Shown here in pieces: positions 23,001 to 64,000 of a stretch of 64,000 bases of DNA (its first letter is position 1; each line of letters begins with the position of its first letter). This DNA comes from Rhynochetos jubatus (lineage: Eukaryota; Chordata; Aves; Eurypygiformes; Rhynochetidae). The stretch lies in NCBI GenBank assembly GCA_027574665.1, contig CM050659.1:18887001-18951000 (forward strand). The letters are read 5' to 3'. Both the position numbers and the translations under genes were made by a program. Below the pieces are notes generated by a model. It saw only the letters and a program-made list of their open reading frames with translations, did not search any database and had not been told where the DNA came from.

Positions 23001-26000
23001 TGCCACTTCTGTTAGCAAGTGAGACTCGACTACACTCTTTCGCTGACTTCACTACACAGACCACTTTTGTCTTCAGGCTAAACATTGTTTCTTCAAATTG
23101 AAGACGAAAACTGCAATTAAATATAGGCCACAGATGTTCAGGATGCAGAGGACAAAAATATAGGTTTCATAACTCGACAGTTATGCAACCAGTTGCTTTT
23201 CACATATTAAAATGAACATTTAATTTTATGCTCTTATTTACCCTTAATCTAAACACAAATAAACCTATTTGGGACCTTAAAATGGTGAGACTTGAAGAAA
23301 GACGTTTCTGATCTATTTTAATCATCGATAAGATTTTCCTCTAGATGTTCATTGTTTTCTAATTAACTTCACATCCTCAAACACTCAGACACCCAGTCCT
23401 CCACGGCATTAATGAGACACCTAAATAACTTTGAGGATATCAGCCTTAATTTTCTCACAGATCTGGCAAAGGCACGGCTATTTTAAAATAAGGTCATTAC
23501 ATAAAAATGTTATTTACCTTACCGACTGAATCTCATTTAAAGCGTCTGATAGTCAAAGTCCTCTCTGGGACTGGCTGCATGACACGCTGCAGCAGTGAAA
23601 CTCTCATCAATACGGCACAGTCATACAAGCAACAGACAAAATTTTTATAGCAGCTGAATCTAGACTATGGAATTTAATCCCTCAGCAGATAAAAATGATC
23701 AGGGGACTAAGCACTTTCTGTACTTACATAAAAATCCTTTTCTTCAACTTAGCTTCCCTCTCGTAAATCACACATATTAATTCTCCCAGACAAAGATAAA
23801 ACAGCAAACCAAACAAGTTGTTCTGTTTACTGACTGGGAATGGAGACAAAATGCAAAACTGAGAGAACGTCCTTCCTACAACTATGTAGACTTTTAGCCT
23901 GGTTTTCTACAGAAGCTTCACGTACAATATGATACCGCCTGTCCATCATCCCTGATAAATTTTGAACCAGGTGGCTGGGGGTTTTTTTTTGAGATTTCAC
24001 CACATCCTTTCATATTTGAAACTGCCAGTCCCCCGACATGCACGCAGGCACACAGTGGTGAGCCTCCAGGTGGCTGTGGACTAGCTGCAACGCGGCGTGG
24101 GCAGCGCAAGGGACAGGGGGACAGACGCCATGGGAAACATGGAAGAGAAGGTACACAACTCTCTACGAGAGCAACAGTCGTCGGTTTCAGCATTCACAAA
24201 ATGAACTTAAATATTCAGGGGACACCTGAATACTATGGCAGTATGAGCAGAGCTCACAGAATGAGAAATACAAAATTAAAGGCTTGCTAGGTATTTAGCA
24301 ATTGTTTTTTTTAAACTAAGGTCACAAAGAACTATCTGAATAACAAAACCAGTAACACCCAAAAGCAGAACAGGAGGACAACAGGTTTGCCCAGAGTCAA
24401 CAAAGACAGTCAGCCCCAAAACAAGTCACTTTTAGTGGTGAATGAGATAGGCCACGTATCTCCGTTTGTATTTTACATCACAGTGTGAAATGCAGAACTG
24501 GTATGCTTTTATTTGTAAGCTAGTTTACTTCCAACACAACACAGAGCCTCACAATACCATCTTGCAGCCATTTTAGAGGCAGAATTCCACTCTGGAGAAT
24601 GCAGGGGAGCTAAGAGCCTAAGATTTCTTAGAACAAAATCCATGTAAACATCTAGAAGAGCTCTTGACCCTTTTGCAATGTCTGAGGAACTGGAAAACTA
24701 CACAAACAAGACACTTAATAAACTTGAATTACAGCTGCTGGTATAAAACCCTGATGTGTGCATCTGTTTGTTCTGCATCCCCACAGCCTCGCAAATGCGG
24801 AATCAGCTGTTCCAACCCCTGAAGAAAATCTTTATTAATCTCTTCTAAGAATCTGACACAAGGCGTTTGGGTTTGTCAGGTTCAGCCAAGCTGCATGAGT
24901 CGGGTCACACGAGTCAAGAGTAGAGTTTTACTGGTAACTCAGAAAAGAGAGAGACAGAGAGATGGTTGTTTTAAACCTCTATAATAGCCAGTCTGAATCT
25001 GGCAGTCCAGTTCCTCTCCACAGCACAAAGCCAGCTTCTCACAGTTTCTAAATGAAGCACAAAGTCCTTAATGCAGTTACTAAATGAGAAGTGGCATCTC
25101 AGTGGGCTGCCTCAGTGGATTAATTTTAAATGCATAATTCAATATAGACCCACATAAACCTTTATGAATAGAAATAGAGGTTATATAAGCATGTTTTTAC
25201 AGCATATACTGCAAATGGAAAGGCCAGTTGGAGTATAAATCAACTCTATCTTTTATTAATATTTTCACCTTCCCATTGGTTCATCTCCCTAGCAAATGTG
25301 CTAATCAGATTACTTTCCTCACTCATACATTGAGATGCCTAAAATAAAAGCAGCATTTCATTGCCAGAGACCAACATTTTTCCTCAATCCTTTAAGAGAC
25401 GTTTACGTCGGGCTTGCTCTGTGGAGGCAGGTTGCGTCAGTGACAGATCAGCAAAGGCGCTGAATGCGAAACCACCGTTTCACGTCAGCCAAAGTCAAAC
25501 ATCCAGAAGTCCTGCAGGGACCTGCGTGTCCCACAAAGCCTTGTCTCACAAGAGCAGAAAAGGTGCTGGACAAGCTTCTACAGAAAGCCAGTGTTTGCAG
25601 CCCTTTTGTGTCCCAGGAAACACCCCTGGGCAGGTTTAACAAGGTATCAGGTAAGAGCAAAGTGGGACAGCACCTAAAAACAAGGCAAAAGCTCTGTATC
25701 TACTCCCTGCCCCCTTTGGAGCCAAAACACACACATTCCTCAGGGAAACCAGAATGGAAACCAGCTTCCTATTTCGAGCTCTTCCTAACCAGACAAAATT
25801 GGCCTGCCAGCTTCAGACACAGGTACTTTGCTACTTCTGCTACAATAAATGGTCACAGGGCCAGCAGTTTAGCCATCGTTTCTGTGCTTTAAGCATACAG
25901 CTGTCAACTGATCAATTCAAAGACGTCAGAAAGCCAAAACAAATTAAGACCTACCTCAAAACGATTCTTCATGTGAGAGGTGAACCAATTCCCATAAATT

Positions 26001-29000
26001 AATTTCTTTTGAACCAATCACGGTACACTGGAAAAAAAAAAAAAAAAAGAAAAAAGATTAGTTTGATGATCCCAGAAATATATAGTCATCTTTTTAGCCA
26101 GGGATTAATATTGCCTTCAAGCAAAGTAAATCCCTAGCCCACTGAATGCCAGTTCTGCAAAACTGATTAGCAGCTTCACCAGTTAGAAAATATGTCCGAA
26201 GCGTTACTACAATTTATTATTAAACATAATCAGATTAATTAAAGTCAGAATGTCAGGCTTGGGCTATTAGTAGAAATATTTATAATTACATGTTTATATT
26301 AGCAACTATTTTGCTATTAGGGTGTATATTAACAGACTAAGTCCAAAATGAAAACGGTTCATAAGAGCTAGAAAATTGCATGAGTTTAAAAACAAAACCA
26401 ATCCTCCAAATATGCCCAAGGTTTGAGGGAGTTCAGACCCACATCTGGACCAGAGCAGTGCATCAGTGTTTTCAAGGATCCGGATCCCGATCTGGACCAG
26501 GGCACTGCATCTGAATTACAGTTCCACAACAGACGGAACCACAGCCTTAATTCATACACTCGCTGAACTCTGGAGAACTTCATATCAAGTTCAAAATGTG
26601 GGTTTCTAACTTGGGTCCACCACCAATGTAAACGCAAATGAAGAACATGCTGCGAATGACTGTGGAAATGCCTACGCTTTGCTTTGCAGGGAGACACGAG
26701 CTCAGAGTGGGGCGGACGTCAGTCGGTTCTAACTTACAAGCCATTGTGCCACAGGCCCCGTGTTACATCAGCACAGCAGGCGACACGCGGTGGCACCCCG
26801 TCTGCTGCCAACTCCCACCCCCACGGCTTTCACCGTGTGGTCGGTGTGAAATCTCCCACCTCGTCAAAGTTCAGTGGAAGAAATGTCTGCAGTGACATCG
26901 AGGAACTCAAAAAGGGCAGTAAAATAGTATTTTTAGTAAGAAACAGCTATTAATTACAAGTCGAGTTCCCAAAGGGCTACCTAGGAAACACAGATACGCA
27001 TTCAACCATTTTTTCACTGTAGTCTACCAGACAGTGTGAATTTGGGGCAATTTCCCCCAACTTCAGCATAGTTCGGCATAGCTAGGAGGAGACTTGACCC
27101 CAAGTTATTTACTGAGATTTATTTTTGAGCAAGGCAGAAACAAAAAGGCCCAATTATAATCTTATTTAGACCAAACTAATTCCATTGGCTTTAGTAGATT
27201 TATTCCTGACTGACAGAGCTGTTCCTGAGATCTGAAAGAAAGCCCAAAGCGCCACTTAGCACTGAAATCCTTCTTATTATTTTACATTTCTTTGGAAAAT
27301 TGCATAAAGTCTGTTGTTGTTTAAGTCACTCCCTGAAAGAAAAATAAATCTTTGCTGCAGTACTGTGGCTATAGACCCATACTGTTCCCAAAAACAAATG
27401 CAAAAGTATCAGTTTGGTTTGGAAAATTGTTGGGTTTATCTGCTCAGTCAATACAGAATTGTGCGCCCACGCTTCTGAAACTCCCATTATTAAACAGAGT
27501 GAGAAGACTGACAAGCTGCCTGTCCAAGCAAAGAACTCGGATGTTCCAGCAGCTCGCCTCTGGACACCATCAGCATTGCTGGCTCAGTTTCTTTCACGTG
27601 GTAAAAGTTACAAGAAATTCATTTTGAAGACCAGGTTATTATGCAATGGCCTTGGTTACATTGGCACAGCGAGGGAAACACGAGGGGAGAGTAAATAAAT
27701 GTCAAGGCTACATGCCTGCAGGGTGCCCGCAGGAAGCCAACCCCCTGATCTCGGCCAGGAGGGCACGAGCAGCACCGGTTTTAGCACATCACCCCTCCGT
27801 TGCTTCTCAACGACTGTCACTTCCCTCCATCTGCCCACGTCATCAGTGACGCAGGTATTTAGCACAGCAGAACGACGCGCTCGCTAGGAACCAGGCAGCA
27901 ACATCTCCTCCTGCTTTGTTAGCTCTCAACGGTGCCGATGACACCACGAGGGAAGGCTGCTGCGTGCAGTTTAAACTCTATGGAAACACAACACTTGGAC
28001 CCTTTCCCACGCATGGCTGCAGTTGCTACAATGAACTTACTGTGTAACTCGGAAAAAGTTACCTCAATGCCACAGAAACATATTCCTGAGCAATGTGGAA
28101 AGCTAATTTTATAGCAGTCAACCTCGCCTTTCTGTGCTGGAAAAATACCTGTAAATCTAAACTAATTTAGGGCAGAAATGGTATAAGAGGGAAAATGCAA
28201 TGAAGTATATTAGCTTAACGAAGCAGGTATGGGTAAACTTTGACTGAGGCAGCGTAGCCAGTACTGGCAGGTATGCTTGGACTTGTCAGCTTTCCATCAG
28301 ACTTCTGTAAAATACGTCTGACTACAAAACAGGCTAAGGAAAAAGTGGTTTTGAACCCCCGCATGAAAAGTAAGAAAGCTTAGAGAACGAAGCTATGGGT
28401 TTTTTAACAGAACTGCTTGAGGCAGGTAGAATAAAGGCTGGAATGAGCTTCAGGTACCAAACAATCTTTTTCCATTTAGGTTATTTATGTCAATCAATCC
28501 CTTCTTGCTGCCTTTTCATTTCTAGATCATACAAAACTGTGTTAATGAGATACTCCACACCTCAGCCATTTTCATACCTGTTTCTTGTTTAGTGACTAAC
28601 TTGGTTTATAGATCAATCTAATAATTGACAGTTAATAATCCTGTTCAGATAATCTGCCTCTAGATGCTTTTTCTTTTAACTGCCTCTAAAAAATATTCAG
28701 CTATTAAAATAGCTTATTCTTAAATCTCTCCTAGCACAATAAGAATAACAATAGCATCTCACATTTTCCATAGCCAATAATCTGCCCCTCAAGCCAGGAG
28801 AAGCTGCTAAACTTTGGCGTCACTCACTTGTGAGGAGCTGCATGTTTAACACACACACCACCCAGCAGTTCCATCTGCGGCGCTGCACTGCTGTGGACGT
28901 GGCCAGCAGGTCACGGCATGCTTTGATTTGCAGTGCAGTCAGGGTGCTCACCCACCTAACGTGGTTCAGAATAAGGAATGAGGTCTGGTAACAAAGCGTT

Positions 29001-31732
29001 ACCTCTCCTGGCCCAAATAAAGTGGGTACATACGGACTGCTTCAAATGAAAGAGAAAAAAAATGCCATGGATACCGGTGGGCATCTCTAATTCCACCCAA
29101 TCACAAGAACAAAGTTCTGCTTCCTCGTGTGCAGAGAAGAGATGTGTGAAAGAGCTTCACTGCTTAAAGACCCCTTCCAATACCCTTCCTCGGGCTTGGA
29201 CACATCCCACTACGGAAGACTAATTTGAATTGTAGGTTCCCACTCCAAACCTTTTGTTTCTCAGCTTGAACTGTCATTCTTCCCCAGTCATTCACCTTCA
29301 TCCAGCCACGCTCCTCCATCCATCCAGCTGGAAATACCTCAGCAACTTTTTTGTTCTGGGCAGACACATGGGTTTGGGTTCCAAATTCAGACTTTACAGA
29401 TCATTTGACCTGCCTACTTAAATAAAAGACATTAAAACACATCTTCAGTGCAAAACAGAGGTTTCAGTCAACCTCTGCAGTAACACAAACTGTAACAATA
29501 GCCTGTAACAAATACTGACACTTTGGGTGCAATACTTCCTGACAACACAGAACGGACAGAATACAACAGAATACAGAATACAAGCAAGAAATCAAGGTCA
29601 GAATCCCCACATATGAGAGATTCCACATCATAATTACTAACATTTTGGTGATGTTTGATGAGACAAGTTTGTCAAATAACCAGGATAAAGCTTGAACAAA
29701 ACCATAGGTAGCCTAACACATACTAGAGGAAAAGACAGAGGGATGTTTGCCTTACTTATTAGGCTGCTAATCACATCTCTCCTTACCCATATCCTTCAGA
29801 TATATCACCTTCCAGTAGCTGTTCTAAAGGACAAAGTATCTTCCCAGGCTAATATCTTTCCTGTATCGATCCCAAAAGCACTTAACAGAGCAGATGGCAC
29901 AAACTCAGGAATTAGAGCTTTTCTAAGATGAGAACTTCTACTGTAATACTTCAAAACAAACTGCATTTAGTATTTTAGACTACAGCACTTAAAGAACCAT
30001 AATGTAATACTAGTTAGGGGGGGCCCTCTCTCCACCCAAACTTTCTAACATGAAAAGGGCTAGTGTTTAGTGTTTTCTGTATGGTTAGTCTTTCCTCATT
30101 ATTCTAAGACTGTCCTACTAAGTATGGAAATTGAAATGAGCATTGGCTCCTCAGCTATATCTGAATTTTAGAATTTATTCTTTGGGTCTATTTAAGGAGA
30201 TGTGTGCATAAGATTCTTATAACAGAAGTGTCATCAGAGCTGTGCCAGAGCAGAAGAGTGTAGCTTTGGAAATCTTGGAGTCTTTCTCCTCTCATTTAAA
30301 CTGACTCATTCCTTCTTGTCTACAAACCCACTTAATTACAAGAAGATTCCCAGCTGCATGGTAACAACAGGTTGTCTTTTAGCCCAAGTCTTTACAGGTC
30401 ACTGTTACAGCAAAAGAACCTCCGCAACCTACAGCTAGGTGCGCGCCAAGTTGCTGTTTGTCCCTCTACTCTCTCTCCTGTAAACTCATCAGATCCTGGA
30501 GACCAACCTCTAGCCAGGCAGCAGTTGTTGGAAGCAAGAGTTAAAATGCCAAACTGCAATGCTCGTGGACACGGTCACGTTGTCTTCCCGCATGGCCCCA
30601 CTGCAGGACTGAATTCACCACATCACCTACCTTTCCCATCGTCACCTGTTCTCAGGGGCTTCTTGCAAAAACAAGGTAAAAGGGTCTTTTCCATACTTTA
30701 TAGCTCCAAAGCCTCCATCAAATCACAAATAGAAACACACCTCTCTTTCAGCCCTTTCTGCATTAACTGAATACTGCATAATTCTCTGCAGCGATGAAAG
30801 CCTCCAGCCTCCTTGCTGTAACAGTGCACGCCGAAATGCCTGCTGACATCCGCTTCCTCTAACCGAGATCCCTCTGCATTCCTGGGGCATGGCACCAGCA
30901 CCCTCTGCTGTCACCCAGCAGCACCCAAGTCAGCTGAAAGCCCAGCCGCTGTGTGCACAGGGAACTTCAGGGACAGCTTTCTACATCCTCCACTAAAGAT
31001 CCTGAGCCATGAAGCCTCACAGTGACATTCTGCAATGGACCCCGCACGCCAAGACAGCCCATTTGCGAAGACAGTGACAGTGTCTAGAATTAGTCACCCA
31101 AAATGAGCTTATTACATTAGTTATTTGCACTGACCAAACACCTAAAAACTACACTAGGACGACACGAAATCAAACGCATGCTAATAGGGCTACCAACATC
31201 TATAAACGCATCAATAAATCACTGAGATTTCAATGTGTAGCTTAAACTCCCATCTTCAAAACTCATGATTACAGGAGACTCAGTTCTGATTTTTTCTCTA
31301 TATGCTTTTTGTTCTCTTGGTTTCAGACAGAAACTTGAAAACATGAATTTCAGAAATCCAGAAGGCAAGTAAGTTTCAAATGTAACATCACATCATTCTC
31401 ATGTGTTTGTCTTCTTTTTAAAGCAGCCCCAAAATGCCTTCCATCAGCTGGCTGGCAATACCAAACCACGTTCAAACGAGCATTTACAAGGCTTCCTGCA
31501 TCCAGGCGTGCCAGCCTTCAAGCCAACCCTGCACCGAAGGAGCAATGACTCCAGAACAAAAGGAGAGCCATCAGCTCTCTGGTGATGTTTTAAACTTGTA
31601 AAAAGCTAAATTTAGAATAGCTCATTAGTCTGACCAGCTGTGTTGATCAGTCCTAGGCCACACAAAATAATCTCCAAACAAGATCTATGAAATGTATCCA
31701 TATAGAGAGTCTGTGTTGACCAAAGACCTCTT
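17041..31732. other. Intergenic spacer between LONRF3 and KIAA1210 3' ends
   Basis: It covers about 14.7 kb. No exon of a known family is visible on either strand, and I recognise no transposon. It contains an A-run at 26032-26048, a local direct duplication at about 26435-26514, an AT-rich TAAT/ATTA-dense patch at about 26180-26350 and a slightly GC-richer patch at 24020-24140. The longest open frame is 142 codons (25464-25892, +), with no recognisable domain. A non-coding RNA gene cannot be excluded. Confidence 0.65.
26435..26514. repeat. Local direct duplication around ATCTGGACCAG
   Basis: A unit close to CAGACCCACATCTGGACCAG plus GCAGTGCATC occurs at about 26435-26468 and again, with a few differences, at about 26481-26514. 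The spacing is about 47 bases. The join contains GGATCCGGATCC. It looks like an old short tandem duplication. Confidence 0.6.
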
Positions 31733-31738
31733 TTTATT
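31733..31738 (-). promoter_or_regulatory. KIAA1210: Candidate KIAA1210 polyadenylation signal
   Basis: TTTATT on the + strand is AATAAA on the - strand, about 1.97 kb after the stop codon. It is the first perfect hexamer on that strand and is followed by a short GT-containing stretch. Confidence 0.45.
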
Positions 31739-33711
31739 TTTCCTTAATGAATGAAGGCCATCGACCACTCCTCCCAGGAATTATATCATCATCACTGGCA
31801 GCGTTTAATCGTAAACCAAATACGGGGACGGAATACAAAAGGGGATCCTTCAAGACAAGGATTACAAAAACATATATACATACCAAACATAAAAGACAGA
31901 AACAATATTAAGATTAAAAGCAGACACAGGGAAAGAGAGATCAAAGTATCCTTTGCAGTACTGTGGGTGAAGGATCACAACCCGCACCGATAAAAAGAGA
32001 AGGGAGTTTGTGAATATAAAAATGCACATATTTTACACAGGGTCAGTAAGCTTGTGACGGGATGGCAGCTGTACCAAACTGCAGGAAGCAAAGCTGAGTA
32101 CGCTCATTTACATTACACTCTAAAGTTTTAGAGAAATACAAATGGTTCAGTTCTTCGTAAGAGAAGATATGCTTCCTAAAAGAGAAAAACAAGTAGTAAA
32201 ATAGGCATGGACTACCAAGCCAGTGTGAAACTCTTGCTCTTCCTGGTGTTAGTACAAAATAAACAGTACCTATAGCTTCAGTGAGCCTACTTGGGTAAGT
32301 TAAGTTTTCACCCATATTAAAAAAAATTAAAATCACAGTCTAGCTCCTAATTAATACTGTTTTCAAACTGCAAGAGCTACATATTAAATTCAGGCCAAGA
32401 CTGGAAGACAGAAGTCTTGCTTGAGCTGATCAAAACCCAAATTTTTTGATTTGCAGTTAATCTTAATATTTTCCTTAAAAAATAACTTTCCAGCTAAAAC
32501 CTGTCCATCAGCCAAGTCAGCCTTCAAATTTTGCACTGACTGTAAACAAAATCTGCACAGATGTGCAATGCTGCAAAAACTGAATCGGACCAGTAAGTGC
32601 CACTTAAGCCACTAATGTCATTTTACAAGGCTTCTTTTTCAAATGCCTGCTTCCTTCAGAGTACGTGAAGAGCAAAACTTCTGTCAGCTTAAGTGACAGC
32701 AAGGCCAGGTCCTGAGAGAATGATCCTTTCCCAGCTGCACATTCTTAGGCTGATGTTGAGTTACTGGTTAAAGACTGATGAGGCAAGGAGGGAAGCAGAT
32801 GCCCTTTTTATCATTAATATTAAATACAACTGACTAAGTACACATCCACACGAATATGGAGTTGAAAACGAAATGCCACCTTCTAGGCAGCAAATAGTTC
32901 CCACCCCCAACACACTCTGTAAGAGAGACGATTGGCTGAGGAATCTCACAAGAAATAAATCACTATTTGCCATAACTGAAGAAAGGACTGGGGTTTTTTG
33001 GTATAATGCCCAAATTATCCCAGATTTCCAAAAGTGTAACCAAAAGCAGAGCATGTGCTAGAGTGTGGTGGTTTTCCAGTGCATGGGAGAGAACAGGCGT
33101 GTGGCTCTGGGCCATTCCAGCAGGCGTCAATGAGCAAAGCACAAGACCCACAGCGTTGTGACTTCAAACCACCCAAAAGCTCCAACTCACAATGCTGTTT
33201 AGATCTTACAGCTATCCCAAAACAGATCCATTAGCAATCAGAAGCCAAGTCAGACTGCCCATCCCAAAGCATGAAAAAGTGTGACGACATCAATGCCCGT
33301 GAGTCGTGCTGTGACAGTGCCCAGCATTGTATCTATTTTAACACACATTAATTTCTTAGCCAAAGCTACATTGCACAAAACACTGTATAGTCTGCACGAA
33401 CTTAAAAACCTATTTTGCAAGGGAAATGTTTCAAAAGCTCAAAGCACGTCTTCTCAGAACATCACTGGCAGATGCGTAAGGGTATAACAAATCAATCAAG
33501 TTTTCCTGGTATCTGGTAGTAGGAAATGCTCAGCTTCCTAATACTTCAAATTAAGCCTGCGATGGCATTTCTTCATTGTGTATTTGCATACAACAGTCTG
33601 ATCCAAAGTTTTAAGGCTCTTATTTTTCAAAAAAACGGTCATGGTAAAGAAGGGATTAAATGGAGTTAACGCAGCTATTGGCAATACAAAGAAGAATGCT
33701 CGTGTCATTTG
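31733..33711 (-). other. KIAA1210: Probable KIAA1210 3' UTR
   Basis: This is the stretch directly downstream of the KIAA1210 stop on the - strand. The first canonical AATAAA I find on that strand is TTTATT at 31733-31738, followed by a GT-bearing stretch (GAGGTCTTTGGTCAACAC). That gives a UTR near 2.0 kb. The end is inferred; a variant ATTAAA lies at about 31805-31810. Confidence 0.5.
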
Positions 33712-60765
<27,054 letters not shown>

Positions 60766-60775
60766 GATGTAGTCA

Positions 60776-63700
60776 CTGAAACAGAGGTGAAAGCATCAGT
60801 TAAATTTTAGTCCACCTTCCCAACAGAAAACGATGCCACCCAGCATGAATAAAGAACGTGGCTGGATCCTTTCTGAAACCCAAATGCTTATCACAAATAT
60901 GGTTTGCACACTTTTTGCACTTCAGCCACAGAACTTCTCCTCATTTTTCAGTAACATTTATTTCTCCAGCCAAAACTAACAAACCAGACTAATTTCTCAC
61001 CAGTACCTCTCTCTTTTTAGGAAAGCAGGATCAAAGTTTGCATTAATGAAAGATGTCATTAAACTTGCTCAAAGACTGTACTGCTTCCCAGTCTCAGAAT
61101 AATGAACCTTTGCTAGAGATGGCTCAAATGATTGCTCTTTGCTGGAGAGTGACGGCTCCACGCTACTGGAAAAAACATCTTAAGTGCTCCGCTGCCGACG
61201 GTTCGTGTATTACACTGTCCTCACAGCAGGCACCAGGCTAGTCTGTCAGCATTATTAAAATTAGTTAAGCATCAGCACTGAAGCATCATCCTGGGCTATG
61301 CTACATTTGTGGAAACCAATAGATCAAATTTATTTTGGATTCAGTGCAATCAGCTTTTAGCCACAAGCTTTGAAACCTTATCGCAAGCAGGGCTATTGAT
61401 CAACCAAATTAGCTGATGGCATCATCTTCCTGCCCGATGAAAACAAAAGTTCAGCCTAGTTTTAAGATCATTCAATGTTAACTGGCTCCACTTTGTATTT
61501 TCCAAGACTCCTAAATGGATGTCTGTCAGAGACAAAGGAATTAAGCAGCAGACCACAAGAGTTACAGTAGAAATGTCAAGCAACAATGGAAATGTGACAG
61601 TTTAGCAGGGCAGCTCATAAATACTGCCCTTTGTTCTGAAAGATATCTAGGTGATACCTTTACATAGTTAGCAGTTCCAATATACTGTGGCAGGACTTAA
61701 AGAGTAAGCAATCTTTACAAAGAAATGAAAATACCCAGAAACAAATCCCGCTCCCTTTTCTGCACAGACCTCATTAACAATTTTCCACCTCAAAGTGGAA
61801 ATACAGCCAAGTTAAACACCTGAGCAGCAAGCAAGGTTATGACTCTACTAATTTGGCCAGCCAGTAAACTATTCTATGTCTTCTGTATCACCCACACATT
61901 CTATAACCTGTCATACCCAAAGTACTTGGACTTTCTTATGAGCCCATATTCTTAGACAACCTTAAAAGGTGCACAGAATCAGAGGCAGAGATGATGGGAC
62001 TGTCGAAAAACAAAAGGGCAGGGAGCAGATCGTGGAGGTAAAATAGGCAGAGCTCCTGCAAAGAACCAGACCAGGGAGTAAGCTTTCCCCGTACCAGCCA
62101 CACAGACATGCAAACTGCCGTGCTGCTGAACTGTAGGTAGAAACGGAGATGGACTGCAGTTTTCTTCTGTTTTGTAACAGACCAACTGTGAGCAGTGAAC
62201 ACAGGCGTGCATTAACACACTGTAGCTCTAAACAATCTCATCTCAACTTGCTAAAATTAATGAAAAAGTCATTGCAGTGACCAGGAGTGATGATACCTTT
62301 TCTAAATAAGATGTGTCAAGGATGGTTCTGAAACAACTCTTAGACAATACTGAAAATCAACAAAAAATAAGACTTTTAAGATGGATGATCATAACAATTC
62401 AACTCTTCTCCCCTGTTTCCCCCATATCTCATCAATTATCCACAAAAATGCCTGCATTTCCTGCATATTTTGCTTATGGTCCTGCTTATTCCTGCTTATT
62501 TTGCTGTGGTCATCAGCAGACTTTCTCATGGGGTCTTGCTCTATATTACAAAGAAATTTGGTTCCAATTTCCCCCCTCAACTTTATACACCATGTATATT
62601 GGATATATTAGATTTTTCTTGAGGGAAAGGGAAATGCATTTGAAATAAAACATCAAGAAAACACTCAACAAATTTACAAGGACAAGCTGGCAAGTCCCCA
62701 GACTTAAGGTGGTTTTCACAGAACGTGAGTGGGCCTGACATTTGGCTCATTTAGCCCCCTAACTTCTGCTTTACCCACCTTCAATAAAATCAAAGCAAGA
62801 GAAAATGCTGCTTTCAGATCCAGCTTTGTTTTCACTGGCTCTACACTTATTTTAACTACTCAATCATCTCAGCTGCTCACTCAGAATCTTTCCAGCCTTT
62901 GGAGATATTTTGACTGCTGTGTTTCTTATAATTGCAAGCATTTATTTCCAATTGGTGTATCTTTTATACAAGTAGAACTATAATTGCAAAGCAGTTCAGC
63001 TCCGAGGCAGTCTCTTCACAGTCAAATCAGCTCCTGCATTAATTCAATTTTATAGCTGACTTCTCTGGGGCATATGGAGGTTAAGTGTCAATTGCCAGGG
63101 CGCATCAGCTATTTGCAAATATGCCCCATGGTTTGGTGGTTGGACCTGATGGTTTGGTGCCTTACAAAGGTGATACCCCATCACAGTATCACCTTTTTCC
63201 AGCAAACTGAACTGTGATTTGAGGAAAGGGAAACCATCACAAATTTTCCCGAGCTTTAAGTTAGCAAACATTTAAATGACGGGGGAAAAAAGGCAAGATT
63301 CACCATTAAAAGTTTGTTGACATACCTGAAGGAAAGTTAGCAAGTAGATGGCACTTAGACTTCAAATTCTGGTGGCAGTGAATTGTACTTTACAGAGGAC
63401 AGCTAGCAAACGTTCTGGGCAACAAACCCTAGCTTGGGGATCAATGTAATGGAGAAAAAGAGGACAAAAACCCATCAATACAAATACATGTGAGTGCACA
63501 GGCATTAACTAATCGAACCTTTAGACATTCACCGCTTCCAGGCCTTAATGACAGCTGACAGACACAGTGTCAGGATGTATCAATACCATGTACAATCAGC
63601 TGTACTACCCATGTGCACCCTGTGAGCTTTCCCAGAGCATTATGCCATTAGAGACAAAGGTTTAAACAAATACTGTATGTGTATTGATTTTTAGTGATAA

Positions 63701-64000
63701 AAATATCAGGTTAAGTATGTGGACTTTTAGAACAGTATTTCTGATCCTCTTCAGGTGAGAGGATGCTAGAGGAGAGCTGGGAGGAAGAGCTCACGGAGGG
63801 ATGAAGGAGACTGTCTGCTCAGTGGGGGACCAGGCAAGGCAGAGCAGCGACAGAATGAGAGCTATAGCCAGCCAAGATAGCAGAGCTGTCAAGTCCCTGA
63901 TACTGTTTGCTTCCCACCAGAAATGGAACCATGAGCACATTTCCCCAGTCTACAAATTCCTAATAATGTTCTTAATTCTCTCTCAAACAGCACTTGCAAC
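60776..64000 (-). other. Upstream of KIAA1210 coding sequence: intron or 5' flank
   Basis: The acceptor at 60776-60777 shows that a 5' untranslated exon lies to the right. I cannot place it: no CpG island, TATA-type promoter or clear first exon stands out in these 3.2 kb, so the promoter may lie beyond the window. Confidence 0.5.

Noticed and set aside
25464-25892. 142-codon open frame on the + strand in the intergenic spacer
   Set aside because: No motif, no recognised relative and no clear splice partners; its length is within what chance gives in a spacer of this size. RNA evidence would be needed.
30372-30770. 132-codon open frame on the + strand
   Set aside because: It lies just beyond the probable KIAA1210 3' end, with low-complexity Ser/Pro/Leu composition and no family match that I can see.

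Overview
This window looks like a bird nuclear chromosome. The genes are split into short exons with GT-AG introns, base composition is AT-rich, there are no Alu, B1 or B2 SINEs, and the only interspersed repeats I can name are three CR1 LINE fragments, which are typical of birds and other reptiles. I cannot name the species.

Two protein genes lie tail to tail. On the + strand, bases 1316-11540 hold the last nine coding exons of LONRF3, encoding about 468 C-terminal residues: a linker, a C3HC4 RING finger and a complete LON substrate-binding domain. Its first exons (first RING, TPRs) lie to the left of the window. On the - strand, bases 60765-33712 hold all eleven coding exons I can find of the avian counterpart of KIAA1210, a member of the CRACD/CRACDL actin-capping-regulator family. 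The exons join in one frame to give 973 residues from ATG to stop. All splice phases agree across both genes. From memory the same convergent pair, LONRF3 next to KIAA1210, sits on human Xq24, so this is conserved synteny.

Layout: 1-11540, LONRF3 exons and introns, with a 3.1-kb AT-rich intron that splits the RING; 11541 to about 12850, the likely LONRF3 3' UTR with AU-rich elements, and possibly a longer form to about 16.75 kb; about 17.0-31.7 kb, an intergenic spacer in which I see no convincing gene; 31.7-33.7 kb, the probable KIAA1210 3' UTR; 33.7-60.8 kb, KIAA1210 exons and introns, with two of the CR1 copies in its introns; 60.8-64.0 kb, sequence upstream of the first coding exon, where an untranslated exon and promoter must lie or lie beyond.

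The two proteins are not known to act together: one is a probable ubiquitin ligase and the other a probable cytoskeletal regulator. I found no CRISPR array, operon, tRNA, rRNA or obvious new system. The most useful points are the compact, intact avian KIAA1210 with a repeated C-terminal Trp/Lys motif in two separate exons, several candidate regulatory elements, and a clean exon map of both genes.
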